NCBI GenBank assembly: GCA_947623975.1
Contig: CANQHY010000018.1
Coordinates: 1 to 16,607, forward strand
Reading direction: 5' to 3'
DNA length: 16,607 bases
Source of the DNA: an uncultured Bacilli bacterium
GTDB lineage: Bacteria > Bacillota_I > Bacilli_A > RF39 > UBA660
Positions within the stretch are counted from its first letter, which is position 1; every line of letters starts with the position of its first letter. The notes under the pieces were generated by a model. It was not told where the DNA came from and searched no databases. It worked only from the letters and a program-made list of their open reading frames with translations. This document shows positions 1 through 7,208 of the stretch, piece by piece. A program made the position numbers and the translations under genes.

Positions 1-102
1 TATCTTTTCTCCCTCTTTTATTTTTGTTAATTCTACTTTATTTAATTTAGATATTTTTAAGTTATATAACTCTTTCGTGTTATCACCGATTAAATTTAGC
101 AT
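1..102 (-). CDS. 5' end of an unrecognised gene (partial, runs off the left edge)
   Basis: Thirty-four codons are visible from an ATG at 100-102, starting MLNLIGDNTKELYNL and rich in Lys, Leu and Ile. The start is supported by AGAGGTGA (revcomp of 106-113) about five bases upstream. The frame stays open upstream of this ATG as far as a TAA near 178-180, but I see no start codon in that stretch. I do not recognise the family. The Leu/Lys pattern is vaguely like the region after the HD motif of glycerophosphodiester phosphodiesterases, but no catalytic motif is visible, so I do not assign that function. It lies downstream of the M15 carboxypeptidase gene and is separated from it by a terminator. 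Confidence 0.5.
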   Translation of the reverse strand, partial: MLNLIGDNTKELYNLKISKLNKVELTKIKEGEKI

Positions 103-242
103 TAAATCACCTCTACTTATATCATTACACTTAAATCTATCTTTTCCTAAAAAAGAACATTTTTTTAGTTTTATAGTTTACATAACAACTAAATTGACTA
201 CTGCATTTATAATATTTTTTCTAAGTTGCATTTCTTGTAAAT
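103..242. other. AT-rich leader/intergenic stretch
   Basis: This is the upstream region of the partial gene at 1-102, downstream of the terminator at 243-276. It is very AT-rich. TATAAA-like -10 candidates exist on the minus strand near 167-172 and 208-213, but neither has a convincing -35 partner. I see no RNA gene or repeat in it. Confidence 0.4.
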
Positions 243-276
243 AAAAAAACAAATAAGCAATTATTCACTTACTTGT
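243..276 (-). terminator. intrinsic terminator of the M15 carboxypeptidase gene
   Basis: On the minus strand, ACAAGTAAG (268-276) pairs with CTTATTTGT (249-257). That gives nine pairs including one G-U, around a 10-base loop, followed by a run of T (243-249). It lies about 33 bases past the stop codon at 310. The TTGACA that can be read at 274-279 on the minus strand overlaps this stem and is probably coincidental. Confidence 0.6.
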
Positions 277-309
277 CAAAAATTAGCTGTTTTTATTTAG
301 TTTTTTATA

Positions 310-1227
310 CTATTTATCCAAAAATCTTACAAAATATTCTTCATATGTCATTGGGTTATTATGAATATAGGTTGCTATTTCAACTCCAACATAACGATAA
401 TGCCATGGTTCATTTTGATATCCAGTTATAAATTCATTTTCTTTCGTATACCTTAAAATAAATCCATATTTATAAGCATTTTCCTGCATCCAATCAAATT
501 CCCTAGTATTTCCAAAATCTGTGTAAGCTGAAACTTTATTATCAACATCCATTGCAAGACCTGTTTGATGTTCTGAATATCCAGCACGAGCAGAATAAGT
601 ATCGGCATTTTCAACACCGTCCATTTTAACATAATTAGAATACAAATTTTCCTGATATTCATAGCTTCTATAAGTTGAAACAGCTCTTATATTGAAGCCT
701 TCACTTTGAGCATCTTTAGCAAGATTTTCAAAGGCAATTCTCGCATTTCTTTCTAACATTTTTTTACCAGAAGAATAATTAGGATTAATTTCTTCTAGCC
801 CACTTGGGACAAAATCACTAGCTAGCTTATTATACTTATTCACAAGAATTTTATTCGTATCCTGATTAGGACTATCGTGAACATTAGTATAAAATTGTTG
901 ATCGAGTCCGATATTTACGTAAACAATTATTTTCTCTATGTCTAAATTTGGATTCTTCTCTTTATATGCTAAATATCTGTCAATATATTCCATTTTGAAA
1001 AAATCTAATTTTTCATTAATATTTTCAAGTTTTTCTAATTTTAACTCCTCTTCTGATGGAACATGTACAACCTCATCTTTACTTTCATTACTATTAGTAT
1101 CATTGTCTGAATCCTTAAAATTATCATTATATAAGATAGAAAAAGATAATCCTAAGACAACTACTATTGCTATTACTAAACCGCCAATAAACAATACATC
1201 ATTTTTCTTTTTACTACTCTTTGCCAT
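310..1227 (-). CDS. membrane-anchored M15-family D-Ala-D-Ala (or L,D-) carboxypeptidase
   Basis: A zinc carboxypeptidase of the VanY/LdcB type, expected to trim the terminal D-Ala from peptidoglycan stem peptides outside the membrane. The 305-residue protein has a lysine-rich N-terminus, one transmembrane segment at about 11-33, and an acidic Asp/Asn/Ser/Glu linker at about 36-65. The M15 domain covers about 125-295. The zinc and catalytic motifs are intact: SEHQTGLAMD with His220 and Asp227, and EPWH with Glu273 and His276. The start at 1225-1227 has AGAGGAG (1234-1240) at a good distance. It is divergent from the serine carboxypeptidase gene, with 86 bases between the two starts, so the two wall-trimming enzymes share a promoter region. 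VanY-type D,D- and LdcB-type L,D-specificity cannot be told apart from sequence alone; no van resistance genes are nearby, so routine wall maintenance is more likely than glycopeptide resistance. Confidence 0.9.
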   Translation of the reverse strand: MAKSSKKKNDVLFIGGLVIAIVVVLGLSFSILYNDNFKDSDNDTNSNESKDEVVHVPSEEELKLEKLENINEKLDFFKMEYIDRYLAYKEKNPNLDIEKIIVYVNIGLDQQFYTNVHDSPNQDTNKILVNKYNKLASDFVPSGLEEINPNYSSGKKMLERNARIAFENLAKDAQSEGFNIRAVSTYRSYEYQENLYSNYVKMDGVENADTYSARAGYSEHQTGLAMDVDNKVSAYTDFGNTREFDWMQENAYKYGFILRYTKENEFITGYQNEPWHYRYVGVEIATYIHNNPMTYEEYFVRFLDK

Positions 1228-1251
1228 TTTCTACTCCTCTCAATCATATTA

Positions 1252-1260
1252 ATTATAACA
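1252..1260 (-). promoter_or_regulatory. extended -10 promoter for the M15 carboxypeptidase
   Basis: On the minus strand TGT-TATAAT reads through 1260-1252, a perfect -10 preceded by TGn. No good -35 lies at 16-18 bases, as expected for an extended -10 promoter. It sits 25 bases upstream of the start codon. Confidence 0.55.
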
Positions 1261-1313
1261 TAAATTTAGTTATTACTATGACAATAATATCATATTTTTT
1301 ATTAGGAGGGATT

Positions 1314-2474
1314 ATGAAGAAGTTTTTTATATTAATTACAGTATTTTTATGTCTGCCACTTAGTACCTTGGCAGTAACAGATAAAGAAGAACCCACTTTA
1401 CTAGAAAACGCTAAAAGTGGAATATTAGTAGAAGCTACAACTGGGGAAATACTTTTCGAAAAAAACAAAGATGAAGAGGTTTCAATTGCTTCTCTTACTA
1501 AAATGGTAGCCCAAATTATAATTCTTGAAAATATTGAAAGTGGCAATCTAAAATGGGATGATATTGTAACCGCCAGTAGCAATGCTAGTAGTATGGGAGG
1601 AACTCAGATTTGGTTGACAGCTGGCGAAAAAATGAGTGTTGAAGATTTATTCAAAGGAATGTCAATGGCTAGTGCTAATGATGCTACTGTTGCTCTTGCT
1701 GAGAGAATTGCAGGAACAGAAACAGCCTTCGTTAAACTCATGAATGATAAAGTTAAGGAAATAGGAGCCAAAAACACTGTTTTTAAAAATTGCACCGGGT
1801 TAGACGAAGAAGGACACCATTCAACTGCATATGATTTATCTTTAATTGCTCGCGAATTATTAACACACGATGAAATATTAAGATTTTCTTCTGTATATGA
1901 AGATTATATAAGAAAAGATACTCCTAATAAATATTGGGTTGTAAATACTAATAAATTAGTAAGATTTTATGAAGGTGCAGATGGTCTAAAAACCGGTTAC
2001 ACTGATGATGCTGGATATACTATGGCCGTAACAGCCAAAAGAGATAATATGCGACTTATAGCAATCGTTTTAGGAGAAGATGTTAGTAAAGTAAGGAATG
2101 AAGAAACAACAGAACTTTTAGATTATGGATTTAATAGCTATAAAATAAATCTAATAAAAGAAAAAGGAACTGTCGTAGACAAAATAAAAATAGATAAGTC
2201 AGACAAAGACGAATTGCAAGTTGTAACAAAGGAAGAATTATCTATATTAGGTAAAAAAAGTGATGTCAACATTAATTACGAAACAAAGATAACATTAAAT
2301 GATATAACTCTTCCCATTGAAAAAGGTACCACTATTGGAAGAATAGATGTTATATATAATAATAAAACAATAAAAAGTTCCGACTTAATAGCAGGCGAAT
2401 CAGTAAAAAAAATGAATTATTTCAAATACTTATATAACAGTTTAAAAGATCTTATAAATTTTAATTTATTTTAA
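1314..2474 (+). CDS. dacF: DacF/DacA-type serine D-Ala-D-Ala carboxypeptidase (low-molecular-weight PBP)
   Basis: A secreted S11-family penicillin-binding protein that removes the terminal D-Ala from stem peptides. The ATG at 1314 is chosen because AGGAGGG (1304-1310) precedes it and because it begins a clean signal peptide (MKKFFILITVFLCLPLSTLA, cut expected after residue 20); the frame is open 31 codons further upstream without these signals. The 386 residues show all three active-site motifs: SLTK (Ser60, Lys63), SAN (120-122) and KTG (226-228). The PBP5 C-terminal beta domain is at about 278-362. The last about 20 residues (from Met367, ending INFNLF) are aromatic and hydrophobic, consistent with the usual amphipathic membrane anchor. 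Length matches Bacillus DacF; DacA-like assignment is equally possible. Confidence 0.93.
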   Translation: MKKFFILITVFLCLPLSTLAVTDKEEPTLLENAKSGILVEATTGEILFEKNKDEEVSIASLTKMVAQIIILENIESGNLKWDDIVTASSNASSMGGTQIWLTAGEKMSVEDLFKGMSMASANDATVALAERIAGTETAFVKLMNDKVKEIGAKNTVFKNCTGLDEEGHHSTAYDLSLIARELLTHDEILRFSSVYEDYIRKDTPNKYWVVNTNKLVRFYEGADGLKTGYTDDAGYTMAVTAKRDNMRLIAIVLGEDVSKVRNEETTELLDYGFNSYKINLIKEKGTVVDKIKIDKSDKDELQVVTKEELSILGKKSDVNINYETKITLNDITLPIEKGTTIGRIDVIYNNKTIKSSDLIAGESVKKMNYFKYLYNSLKDLINFNLF

Positions 2475-2483
2475 CTAACAAAA

Positions 2484-2504
2484 GGCTCTAGAATTTCTAG
2501 AGCC
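2484..2504. terminator. bidirectional terminator between dacF and pdp
   Basis: Perfect nine-base arms GGCTCTAGA (2484-2492) and TCTAGAGCC (2496-2504) enclose a three-base loop. It lies between two converging genes. The T-rich side is better on the minus strand (CTTTTGTT), so it mainly serves pdp but can stop both. Confidence 0.85.
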
Positions 2505-2511
2505 TAAATAT

Positions 2512-3738
2512 TTATTCAATTTCAAATGCTTCAATTATACCAAAATCATCTTTTACTTTGTTGTAGTAAAGCGTACATAGAGTATCGTTAACCGCTACCC
2601 TATCACCAACTGTCTTATTCAAAAATACTCCTACACCATAGTCAATTTTGTCGTCTTTTTTTACTCTACCACTACCAAGATGCAAAGATACTTCGCCAAC
2701 TTTAAGGGCATCTATAGACTTGATAACTCCACTTTTTAAAGACTTTATTTCCATCTTATTATTACTTATTAACATATTGTTAATATCACCATTTTGATAA
2801 GATATAAACTCCATAAATTTTTTATAAGCTTCCCCAGATTCAATCGCTCCAACTACTTTTTTTCTTGCTTCCATTAACGATATTGAATTAGCCATACTTA
2901 CCATATTCATAGCTATTTCTATACATAAATTATATAAATTATTTTTAACTTTTCCATCTAGTATGGCAATAGCCTCAGCTACTTCTAAAGCATTACCTAC
3001 ACAAAAGCCCAAAGGCATATCCATATTAGAAATAAGACATTTTACTTCCTTACCATAAAAAGAACCAATTCTTATCATTAAATCTTTAAGAACATTAGCA
3101 TCATTTCTATTTTTAATTAAAGCACCTTTTCCAACTTTAATGTCTATTAATATTTTATCTGCACCACTTGCTATTTTTTTACTCATTATACTTACTGCTA
3201 TTAAGGGAATCGATTCAACCGTAGCCGTTACATCCCTTAAAGCGTAAATAACTTTATCGAGTGGAACTAAAGAATCAGTTTGACTTGATACCACCATACC
3301 AATATCTTCTAACTCTTTTAAGAATTCATCCTTTGTCAAATTAACCTTAAAGTTAGGGATGGCCTCTAATTTATCGATTGTTCCTCCCGTATGTCCAAGA
3401 CCACGACCACTCATCTTTGCGACTTTAATACCAAGAGAAGCAAGAATAGGTGCAATTACAAGTGTTGTTTTATCTCCTACACCACCAGTTGAATGTTTAT
3501 CGACCTTTACACCCTCTATTCCTGATAAATCTAAGGTTTCTCCACTTTTTATAAAAATATCAACCAAATCAAAAATTTCCCTATCCGACATTCCCCTTAT
3601 ACAAATAGCCATTAATAAAGATGACATCTGATAATCTTCAACAGTCTTATTACTATAACCATTAAAAGCAAATTCTAACTCTTCACGAGAAAGTTCTAAA
3701 TTATTTCTTTTTTTATTTATAATATCAATAATATTCAT
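2512..3738 (-). CDS. pdp: pyrimidine-nucleoside phosphorylase
   Basis: Cytosolic salvage enzyme that phosphorolyses uridine, thymidine and deoxyuridine to base plus (deoxy)ribose 1-phosphate. The 408 residues carry the thymidine/pyrimidine phosphorylase signature, which runs from Ser110 to Glu125 and includes SGRGLGHTGGT. KVDKHSTGGVGD (78-89) forms the phosphate loop. Arg168, Ser183 and Lys187 fall at the expected base-binding positions. The protein is slightly shorter than the usual 430-440; the C-terminal beta domain is compact. The usual G(S/A)GAF after the substrate lysines reads GKGAL (203-207) here, a small oddity near the active site. The start is supported by GGGAGGG nine bases upstream. 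There are no other nucleoside genes around it, and it is transcribed alone. Confidence 0.93.
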   Translation of the reverse strand: MNIIDIINKKRNNLELSREELEFAFNGYSNKTVEDYQMSSLLMAICIRGMSDREIFDLVDIFIKSGETLDLSGIEGVKVDKHSTGGVGDKTTLVIAPILASLGIKVAKMSGRGLGHTGGTIDKLEAIPNFKVNLTKDEFLKELEDIGMVVSSQTDSLVPLDKVIYALRDVTATVESIPLIAVSIMSKKIASGADKILIDIKVGKGALIKNRNDANVLKDLMIRIGSFYGKEVKCLISNMDMPLGFCVGNALEVAEAIAILDGKVKNNLYNLCIEIAMNMVSMANSISLMEARKKVVGAIESGEAYKKFMEFISYQNGDINNMLISNNKMEIKSLKSGVIKSIDALKVGEVSLHLGSGRVKKDDKIDYGVGVFLNKTVGDRVAVNDTLCTLYYNKVKDDFGIIEAFEIE

Positions 3739-3760
3739 GTGCCCTCCCTATGATAACAAT

Positions 3761-3769
3761 ATTATAACA
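3761..3769 (-). promoter_or_regulatory. extended -10 promoter for pdp
   Basis: Minus strand TGT-TATAAT (3769-3761) is identical to the element in front of the M15 gene and of sufC. It lies 22 bases upstream of the pdp start. The -35 region is poor (TTACTT at 16 bases). Confidence 0.6.
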
Positions 3770-3891
3770 CCTATGTTGTAATAAGTAAGTATTTTTTAAC
3801 AAACAAATATTATTTATAATGAAATATACAAATAATTATCATAATATTATAATGGCCTAAAAGGGAAAAAATATCATTAATAAAATTATTA

Positions 3892-4809
3892 TTAATAAAG
3901 AACGTTATTTTTACTTTTTCTAGTAAAATGTAGTCCAGCGTTTGAAGCTTCTTCAATAGTAATTATCTTATCATTTAGAGCTTTTTTAATAGTATATTCT
4001 TTACCATTAACAATCGCATAAATACAACTACTTTTTATAGAATTAAATTGATAATCATAATTATTATCACTATAAAATGTTTCAATAGCTTGAGCAGTTA
4101 TACCACATCTATCATCGATAATTATGCCCTTAGTTAATTTATTTTTTAAATTCTTTTTAAAGAAAACACCAATATCTTCTAATTCTTCAATTGTAACTAA
4201 ATTTTTATACAAAGCATCTCTTAGTAAATATTCCTTACCACTAATAGTTACATAAGTACAACTAGTTTGAAAATTATTTGATTGATAATCATAATTTTCA
4301 TCACTATAAAAAGTTTCTATATTTTTTGAAATATTTGGGCAATTATTATAAACATTAATTTTTCTTAGATTATAATCACTAATTTCATCATTAATACTAG
4401 AATTGTTTTGTTCAATAGAAGATTCAACCTGATTATTTGAATTATCATTAAATTCTTCCTTATCATTTTGTTCTTCTTCTAAAAAAGATTGACTATTATT
4501 ACTGCTAGAAATTTCATCTTTATCTCTATCTAAATTATTTTTTTCTTCACTGGCATTATTTTCTTTATTCTCTTCTTTTACTAAATCATTAGTACTTTTG
4601 TTTTCATCAGAACTATAATTATAATTTTTATCATTATAATAAAATTCATTGTTACTAATATTATCATTAATTATTTGTGGTTCTTTATTAAGTTCTTTTT
4701 TATTTTCATTTTTAATTACTATAGCTAATATAACAAAAAATATTATTATGGCCACAACTATACCTACCAATAATATTTTTTTATTTTTAAATCTTTTTTC
4801 TTTACTCAT
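3892..4809 (-). CDS. membrane-anchored protein with a duplicated two-cysteine domain, function unknown
   Basis: I do not recognise a named family. The 305-residue protein has a basic N-terminus, one transmembrane segment (about 11-33), and then a long low-complexity linker rich in Glu, Asn, Ser and Asp (about 35-145). Two copies of a roughly 64-residue domain follow (about 157-220 and 235-298, offset 78). Both copies share ETFYSD-N-YDYQ, then S/T-S-C-x-Y, GKEY, AL and T-IEE. Each holds a pair of cysteines exactly 27 residues apart (157/184 and 235/262), suggesting one disulfide per domain outside the cell. A degenerate piece, EFYYNDKNYNYSSDE (55-69), near the membrane looks like the remains of a third FYxDxxYxY copy. 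This layout (N-in anchor, flexible stalk, repeated extracellular module) fits a surface protein. The start is backed by AAGGAAGGG. It stands as a single gene with its own promoter. Confidence 0.8.
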   Translation of the reverse strand: MSKEKRFKNKKILLVGIVVAIIIFFVILAIVIKNENKKELNKEPQIINDNISNNEFYYNDKNYNYSSDENKSTNDLVKEENKENNASEEKNNLDRDKDEISSSNNSQSFLEEEQNDKEEFNDNSNNQVESSIEQNNSSINDEISDYNLRKINVYNNCPNISKNIETFYSDENYDYQSNNFQTSCTYVTISGKEYLLRDALYKNLVTIEELEDIGVFFKKNLKNKLTKGIIIDDRCGITAQAIETFYSDNNYDYQFNSIKSSCIYAIVNGKEYTIKKALNDKIITIEEASNAGLHFTRKSKNNVLY

Positions 4810-4841
4810 AGTAAACCCTTCCTTCTTAATTTTTATGCTCT

Positions 4842-4850
4842 ATTATATCA
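4842..4850 (-). promoter_or_regulatory. extended -10 promoter for the duplicated-domain protein
   Basis: Minus strand TGA-TATAAT (4850-4842), a perfect -10 with TGn, is placed 32 bases upstream of the start at 4809. Confidence 0.5.
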
Positions 4851-4910
4851 CTTAATAATTTAATTTTTAACATTTTTTTGTAATAAATTGATTTTTTTTC
4901 GATTAAACAG

Positions 4911-4942
4911 AAAAAGTTATAAGCTTATCTCCTTATAACTTT
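4911..4942 (-). terminator. intrinsic terminator of the XRE regulator gene
   Basis: Perfect 11-base arms AAAGTTATAAG (4913-4923) and CTTATAACTTT (4932-4942) with an eight-base loop. On the minus strand the hairpin is followed by TT and a T-rich tail. It begins three bases beyond the stop codon of the regulator. Confidence 0.75.
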
Positions 4943-4944
4943 AA

Positions 4945-5301
4945 CTATCTTACCTTTTTATCAATAAACTCCAACATTCTTTTGGGATCATCTATTAATT
5001 TTGTATATACCTCGATATGTTTTCTGAGTTCTTTTACTAAATCTATTTCTTCTTTCGACATAGGTACTAAATAATCATTACTTTCTTCACTTACGACATA
5101 AGTATCATTTCCGATAAGGTAATCTAAATCAACTTTAAAAAGATTAGAAATATCTATTAAAGTTTCTAGTGATGGTACTCTAGTCCCTTTTTCATAACAA
5201 CAAATACTTACTTTAGTGACATTAATAGCATTACCAAGTTCTTGTTGTGTCATCTTAGACTTTTTTCTAAGTTCTTTTAGCCGTTTTCCAAACAAAACCA
5301 T
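4945..5301 (-). CDS. XRE-family helix-turn-helix transcriptional regulator
   Basis: A 118-residue cytosolic DNA-binding protein. Residues 5-62 form a complete Cro/CI-type HTH: LKELRKKSKMTQQELGNAI, then VTKVSICCYEKGTRVPSLETL as the recognition region, then DYLIG closing the domain. The C-terminal 50 residues are charged and probably helical, with no recognisable ligand domain, so dimerisation is the likely role. AAGGGTG precedes the ATG. A TATAAT (5327-5332, minus) lies 25 bases upstream. The targets cannot be told from sequence. It sits downstream of ssb on the same strand, with 82 bases between, and might be partly cotranscribed with it. Confidence 0.85.
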   Translation of the reverse strand: MVLFGKRLKELRKKSKMTQQELGNAINVTKVSICCYEKGTRVPSLETLIDISNLFKVDLDYLIGNDTYVVSEESNDYLVPMSKEEIDLVKELRKHIEVYTKLIDDPKRMLEFIDKKVR

Positions 5302-5326
5302 TAAATCACCCTTTCAGATTAATTAC

Positions 5327-5332
5327 ATTATA
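5327..5332 (-). promoter_or_regulatory. possible -10 of the XRE regulator
   Basis: TATAAT on the minus strand 25 bases upstream of the start. It has neither TGn nor a clear -35, so it is weaker than the other promoters listed. Confidence 0.3.
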
Positions 5333-5383
5333 TTTAATAAGAAAGTTGTTTTGTTTGAAGTTAACTAAATAGAAACTCTTTTA

Positions 5384-5716
5384 CTATTTACCTTTATTGT
5401 CCGTTGATAAAAAAGTAACCTTTTCAGCTACTACTTCTGTATAATACTTTTTAGTCTCATCCTCTTTTTCCACTACTCTACTTTGAATTCTCCCTTTTAC
5501 ACCAACTATATTTCCTTTCTTACAGTATTCAACAGTAGATTTAGCTACCGAATCCCAAAGAACACAATTTATAAAATCTGTTTCATATTCACCATTCATG
5601 TTCTTAAAGCTTCTAGGGATAGCCAAAGTTATATTAGAAACTTTCTTATTATTTTCTGTTTCTATTAACTCGGGATCTTTAACTAATCTTCCAACTAAAA
5701 CAATCTGATTTAGAAT
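5384..5716 (-). CDS. ssb: short single-stranded DNA-binding protein, probable AUU start
   Basis: OB-fold protein that coats single-stranded DNA in replication, recombination or DNA uptake. The family hallmarks are NQIVLVGRLVKDPEL at the N-terminus, the strand FINCVLWDSVAKSTVEYCKKG, and VKGRIQSR. The longest frame begins with ATG at 5732-5734, but that codon has no ribosome binding site. Instead an excellent AGGAGGG (5723-5729) lies inside the frame, exactly six bases before an ATT codon at 5714-5716. Starting there gives (M)LNQIVLVGR, which matches where the family normally begins; the product would be 110 residues. The protein ends DNKGK soon after the OB fold, without the flexible tail and acidic tip that normally recruits partner proteins, so this may be an accessory (SsbB-like) paralogue rather than the replicative SSB. 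Confidence 0.85.
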   Translation of the reverse strand: MLNQIVLVGRLVKDPELIETENNKKVSNITLAIPRSFKNMNGEYETDFINCVLWDSVAKSTVEYCKKGNIVGVKGRIQSRVVEKEDETKKYYTEVVAEKVTFLSTDNKGK

Positions 5717-5722
5717 AGTTTT

Positions 5723-5729
5723 CCCTCCT
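5723..5729 (-). promoter_or_regulatory. ribosome binding site that decides the ssb start
   Basis: AGGAGGG on the minus strand, six bases upstream of ATT (5714-5716) and overlapped by the only in-frame ATG (5732-5734). Its position points to translation beginning at the ATT, as in infC, rather than at the ATG. Confidence 0.6.
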
Positions 5730-5795
5730 TTCATTAGGATACTCTAGCATCTTTTTTTTATTCGCACAAATCAACGAAACAAAAGATTTAAAAGT

Positions 5796-5844
5796 AAAAA
5801 AAGAAAGAAAAATAAAATTCTTTTTAGAAAAATATTTTTCTTTC
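5796..5844 (-). terminator. terminator of the suf operon
   Basis: On the minus strand GAAAGAAAAATA (5833-5844) pairs perfectly with TATTTTTCTTTC (5803-5814), twelve pairs, around an 18-base loop. It is followed directly by seven T (5796-5802). The stem is AT-rich and so of moderate strength. It lies 36 bases past the sufB stop and before ssb. Confidence 0.6.
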
Positions 5845-5879
5845 ATAAATAACATACTATATTTAGCAAAACTAAAGTT

Positions 5880-7190
5880 TTATAAATTTCTTTTTAAAAG
5901 TTGATTTAATTCTAATGCATATTCCATAGGTAGTTCTTCTCTAAATTTTTCGATAAATCCTAACACTATTAATTCGGTTGCTTTTTGTTCGGTTAATCCA
6001 CGTGACATAAGGTAAAAAAGATTATCTTCATTTATTCTAGAAACCGTAGCCTCATGTTCAATATTACTTAAATCAGTTCGACAAATATTAGTTGGATAAG
6101 CATCACTTTTTGATTTTTTATCTAATATAAGCGAATCACACTTAACAATAGCTTTACTGCCTGTAGCACTTTTTTTGATGTCTACCATTCCCCGATAAGT
6201 TGCATTACCACCATTTCTTGCAATGCTTTTGGAAATTATATTACTAGTAGTATTTTTTCCAATATGAATCATTTTAGCTCCACTATCTTGCTGTTGATTT
6301 TTACTAGCAACACTAATGGTTATACAAGTTCCTGAAGAATTATCACCTTTTAATATACAGGCAGGATATTTCATTGTAGCACGGCTTCCTATATTTCCGT
6401 CTATCCATTCCATAACACCATTTTCTTCAACTAGTGCCCTTTTAGTAACAAGATTTAAAACGTTGACAGCCCAATTTTGAATAGTCGTATAACGACAGTG
6501 ACTATTTTTACCAACATATATTTCTACCACAGCAGCATGAAGACTAGAATCACTATAAGTTGGAGCTGTACACCCCTCAACGTAATGTAAATCGCTGTTA
6601 TCATCAACGATAATAAGGGTTCTTTCAAATTGTCCCATACTACGAGAATTTATTCTAAAATAACTTTGAAGCGGTCTATCTAAGGTAGTATTAGGTGGGA
6701 TGTAGATAAAGCTTCCTCCCGAAAAAACAGCCCCATTAAGAGATGCAAACTTATTATCAGCATTGCTTACTATTTTACCAAAATACTTTTTTACAAGATC
6801 AGGATATTTCTTCATAGCTACTTCTATCGATGTAAAAATAACGTTTTTCTTAACAAGTTCTTCTAGCATATTGTGATATATTACTTCACTTTCATACTGA
6901 ACACCTATACCTGATAAATACTTTTCGCTATCTATTACTCCTAACGATTTAAATTCGTCTTTTACACAAGAATCAACATTATTCCAATTATCTTTAATAT
7001 CACTAATATCTTCATTTTTATAGTAGACAACTTTATCAAAATCAATTTCGTACTTTGGTCCAAAAGAAGGCATAGCTTCCTTTTTAAAAAGCTCATAACT
7101 TTTAAGTCTATAATCTAGAACCCACTGTTCTTCATGTTTTATTTCTGATATTTTACGAATATTTTCTTTTGTTAACCCTACTAATTCCAC
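5880..7190 (-). CDS. sufB: Fe-S cluster scaffold subunit SufB
   Basis: Scaffold subunit of the SufBCD complex on which Fe-S clusters are built. The SufB beta-helix core is clear: GAVFSGGSFIYIPP, QNWAVNVLNLVTKRA, and the C-terminal stretch EHEATVSRI-EDNLFYLMSRGL. Counting from the chosen start, Cys351 (in VKCDSLILD) corresponds to the invariant cluster cysteine and His379 lies in EHEA. Start: AGAGGAGG overlaps an upstream in-frame GTG (7197-7199), so the GTG at 7188-7190, eight bases further on, is the likelier start, giving 436 residues, a little under the usual 465. It is the last gene of the operon, 18 bases after sufU. Confidence 0.95.
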   Translation of the reverse strand: MELVGLTKENIRKISEIKHEEQWVLDYRLKSYELFKKEAMPSFGPKYEIDFDKVVYYKNEDISDIKDNWNNVDSCVKDEFKSLGVIDSEKYLSGIGVQYESEVIYHNMLEELVKKNVIFTSIEVAMKKYPDLVKKYFGKIVSNADNKFASLNGAVFSGGSFIYIPPNTTLDRPLQSYFRINSRSMGQFERTLIIVDDNSDLHYVEGCTAPTYSDSSLHAAVVEIYVGKNSHCRYTTIQNWAVNVLNLVTKRALVEENGVMEWIDGNIGSRATMKYPACILKGDNSSGTCITISVASKNQQQDSGAKMIHIGKNTTSNIISKSIARNGGNATYRGMVDIKKSATGSKAIVKCDSLILDKKSKSDAYPTNICRTDLSNIEHEATVSRINEDNLFYLMSRGLTEQKATELIVLGFIEKFREELPMEYALELNQLLKRNL

Positions 7191-7208
7191 AAAGAACACC
7201 TCCTCTAG

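Noticed and set aside
1..180. Left-edge frame as a truncated glycerophosphodiester phosphodiesterase
   Set aside because: Only a loose Leu/Lys pattern resembles that family; the catalytic His-Arg and His-Asp motifs are not visible, and the ATG at 102 has its own ribosome binding site.
251..279. TTGACA with TGn-TTATTT on the minus strand as promoter of the left-edge gene
   Set aside because: The same bases form the stem and T-run of the terminator of the M15 gene, and the -10 is poor.
938..1252. Plus-strand open frame opposite the M15 carboxypeptidase gene
   Set aside because: It is the complement of the acidic linker and membrane segment of a well-supported gene; no ribosome binding site and low-complexity Ser/Phe product.
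3876..3896. ATTAATA/TATTAAT inverted repeat at the end of the duplicated-domain gene as terminator
   Set aside because: The arms contain only A and T and are seven bases long, which is expected by chance in this sequence, although some T follow.
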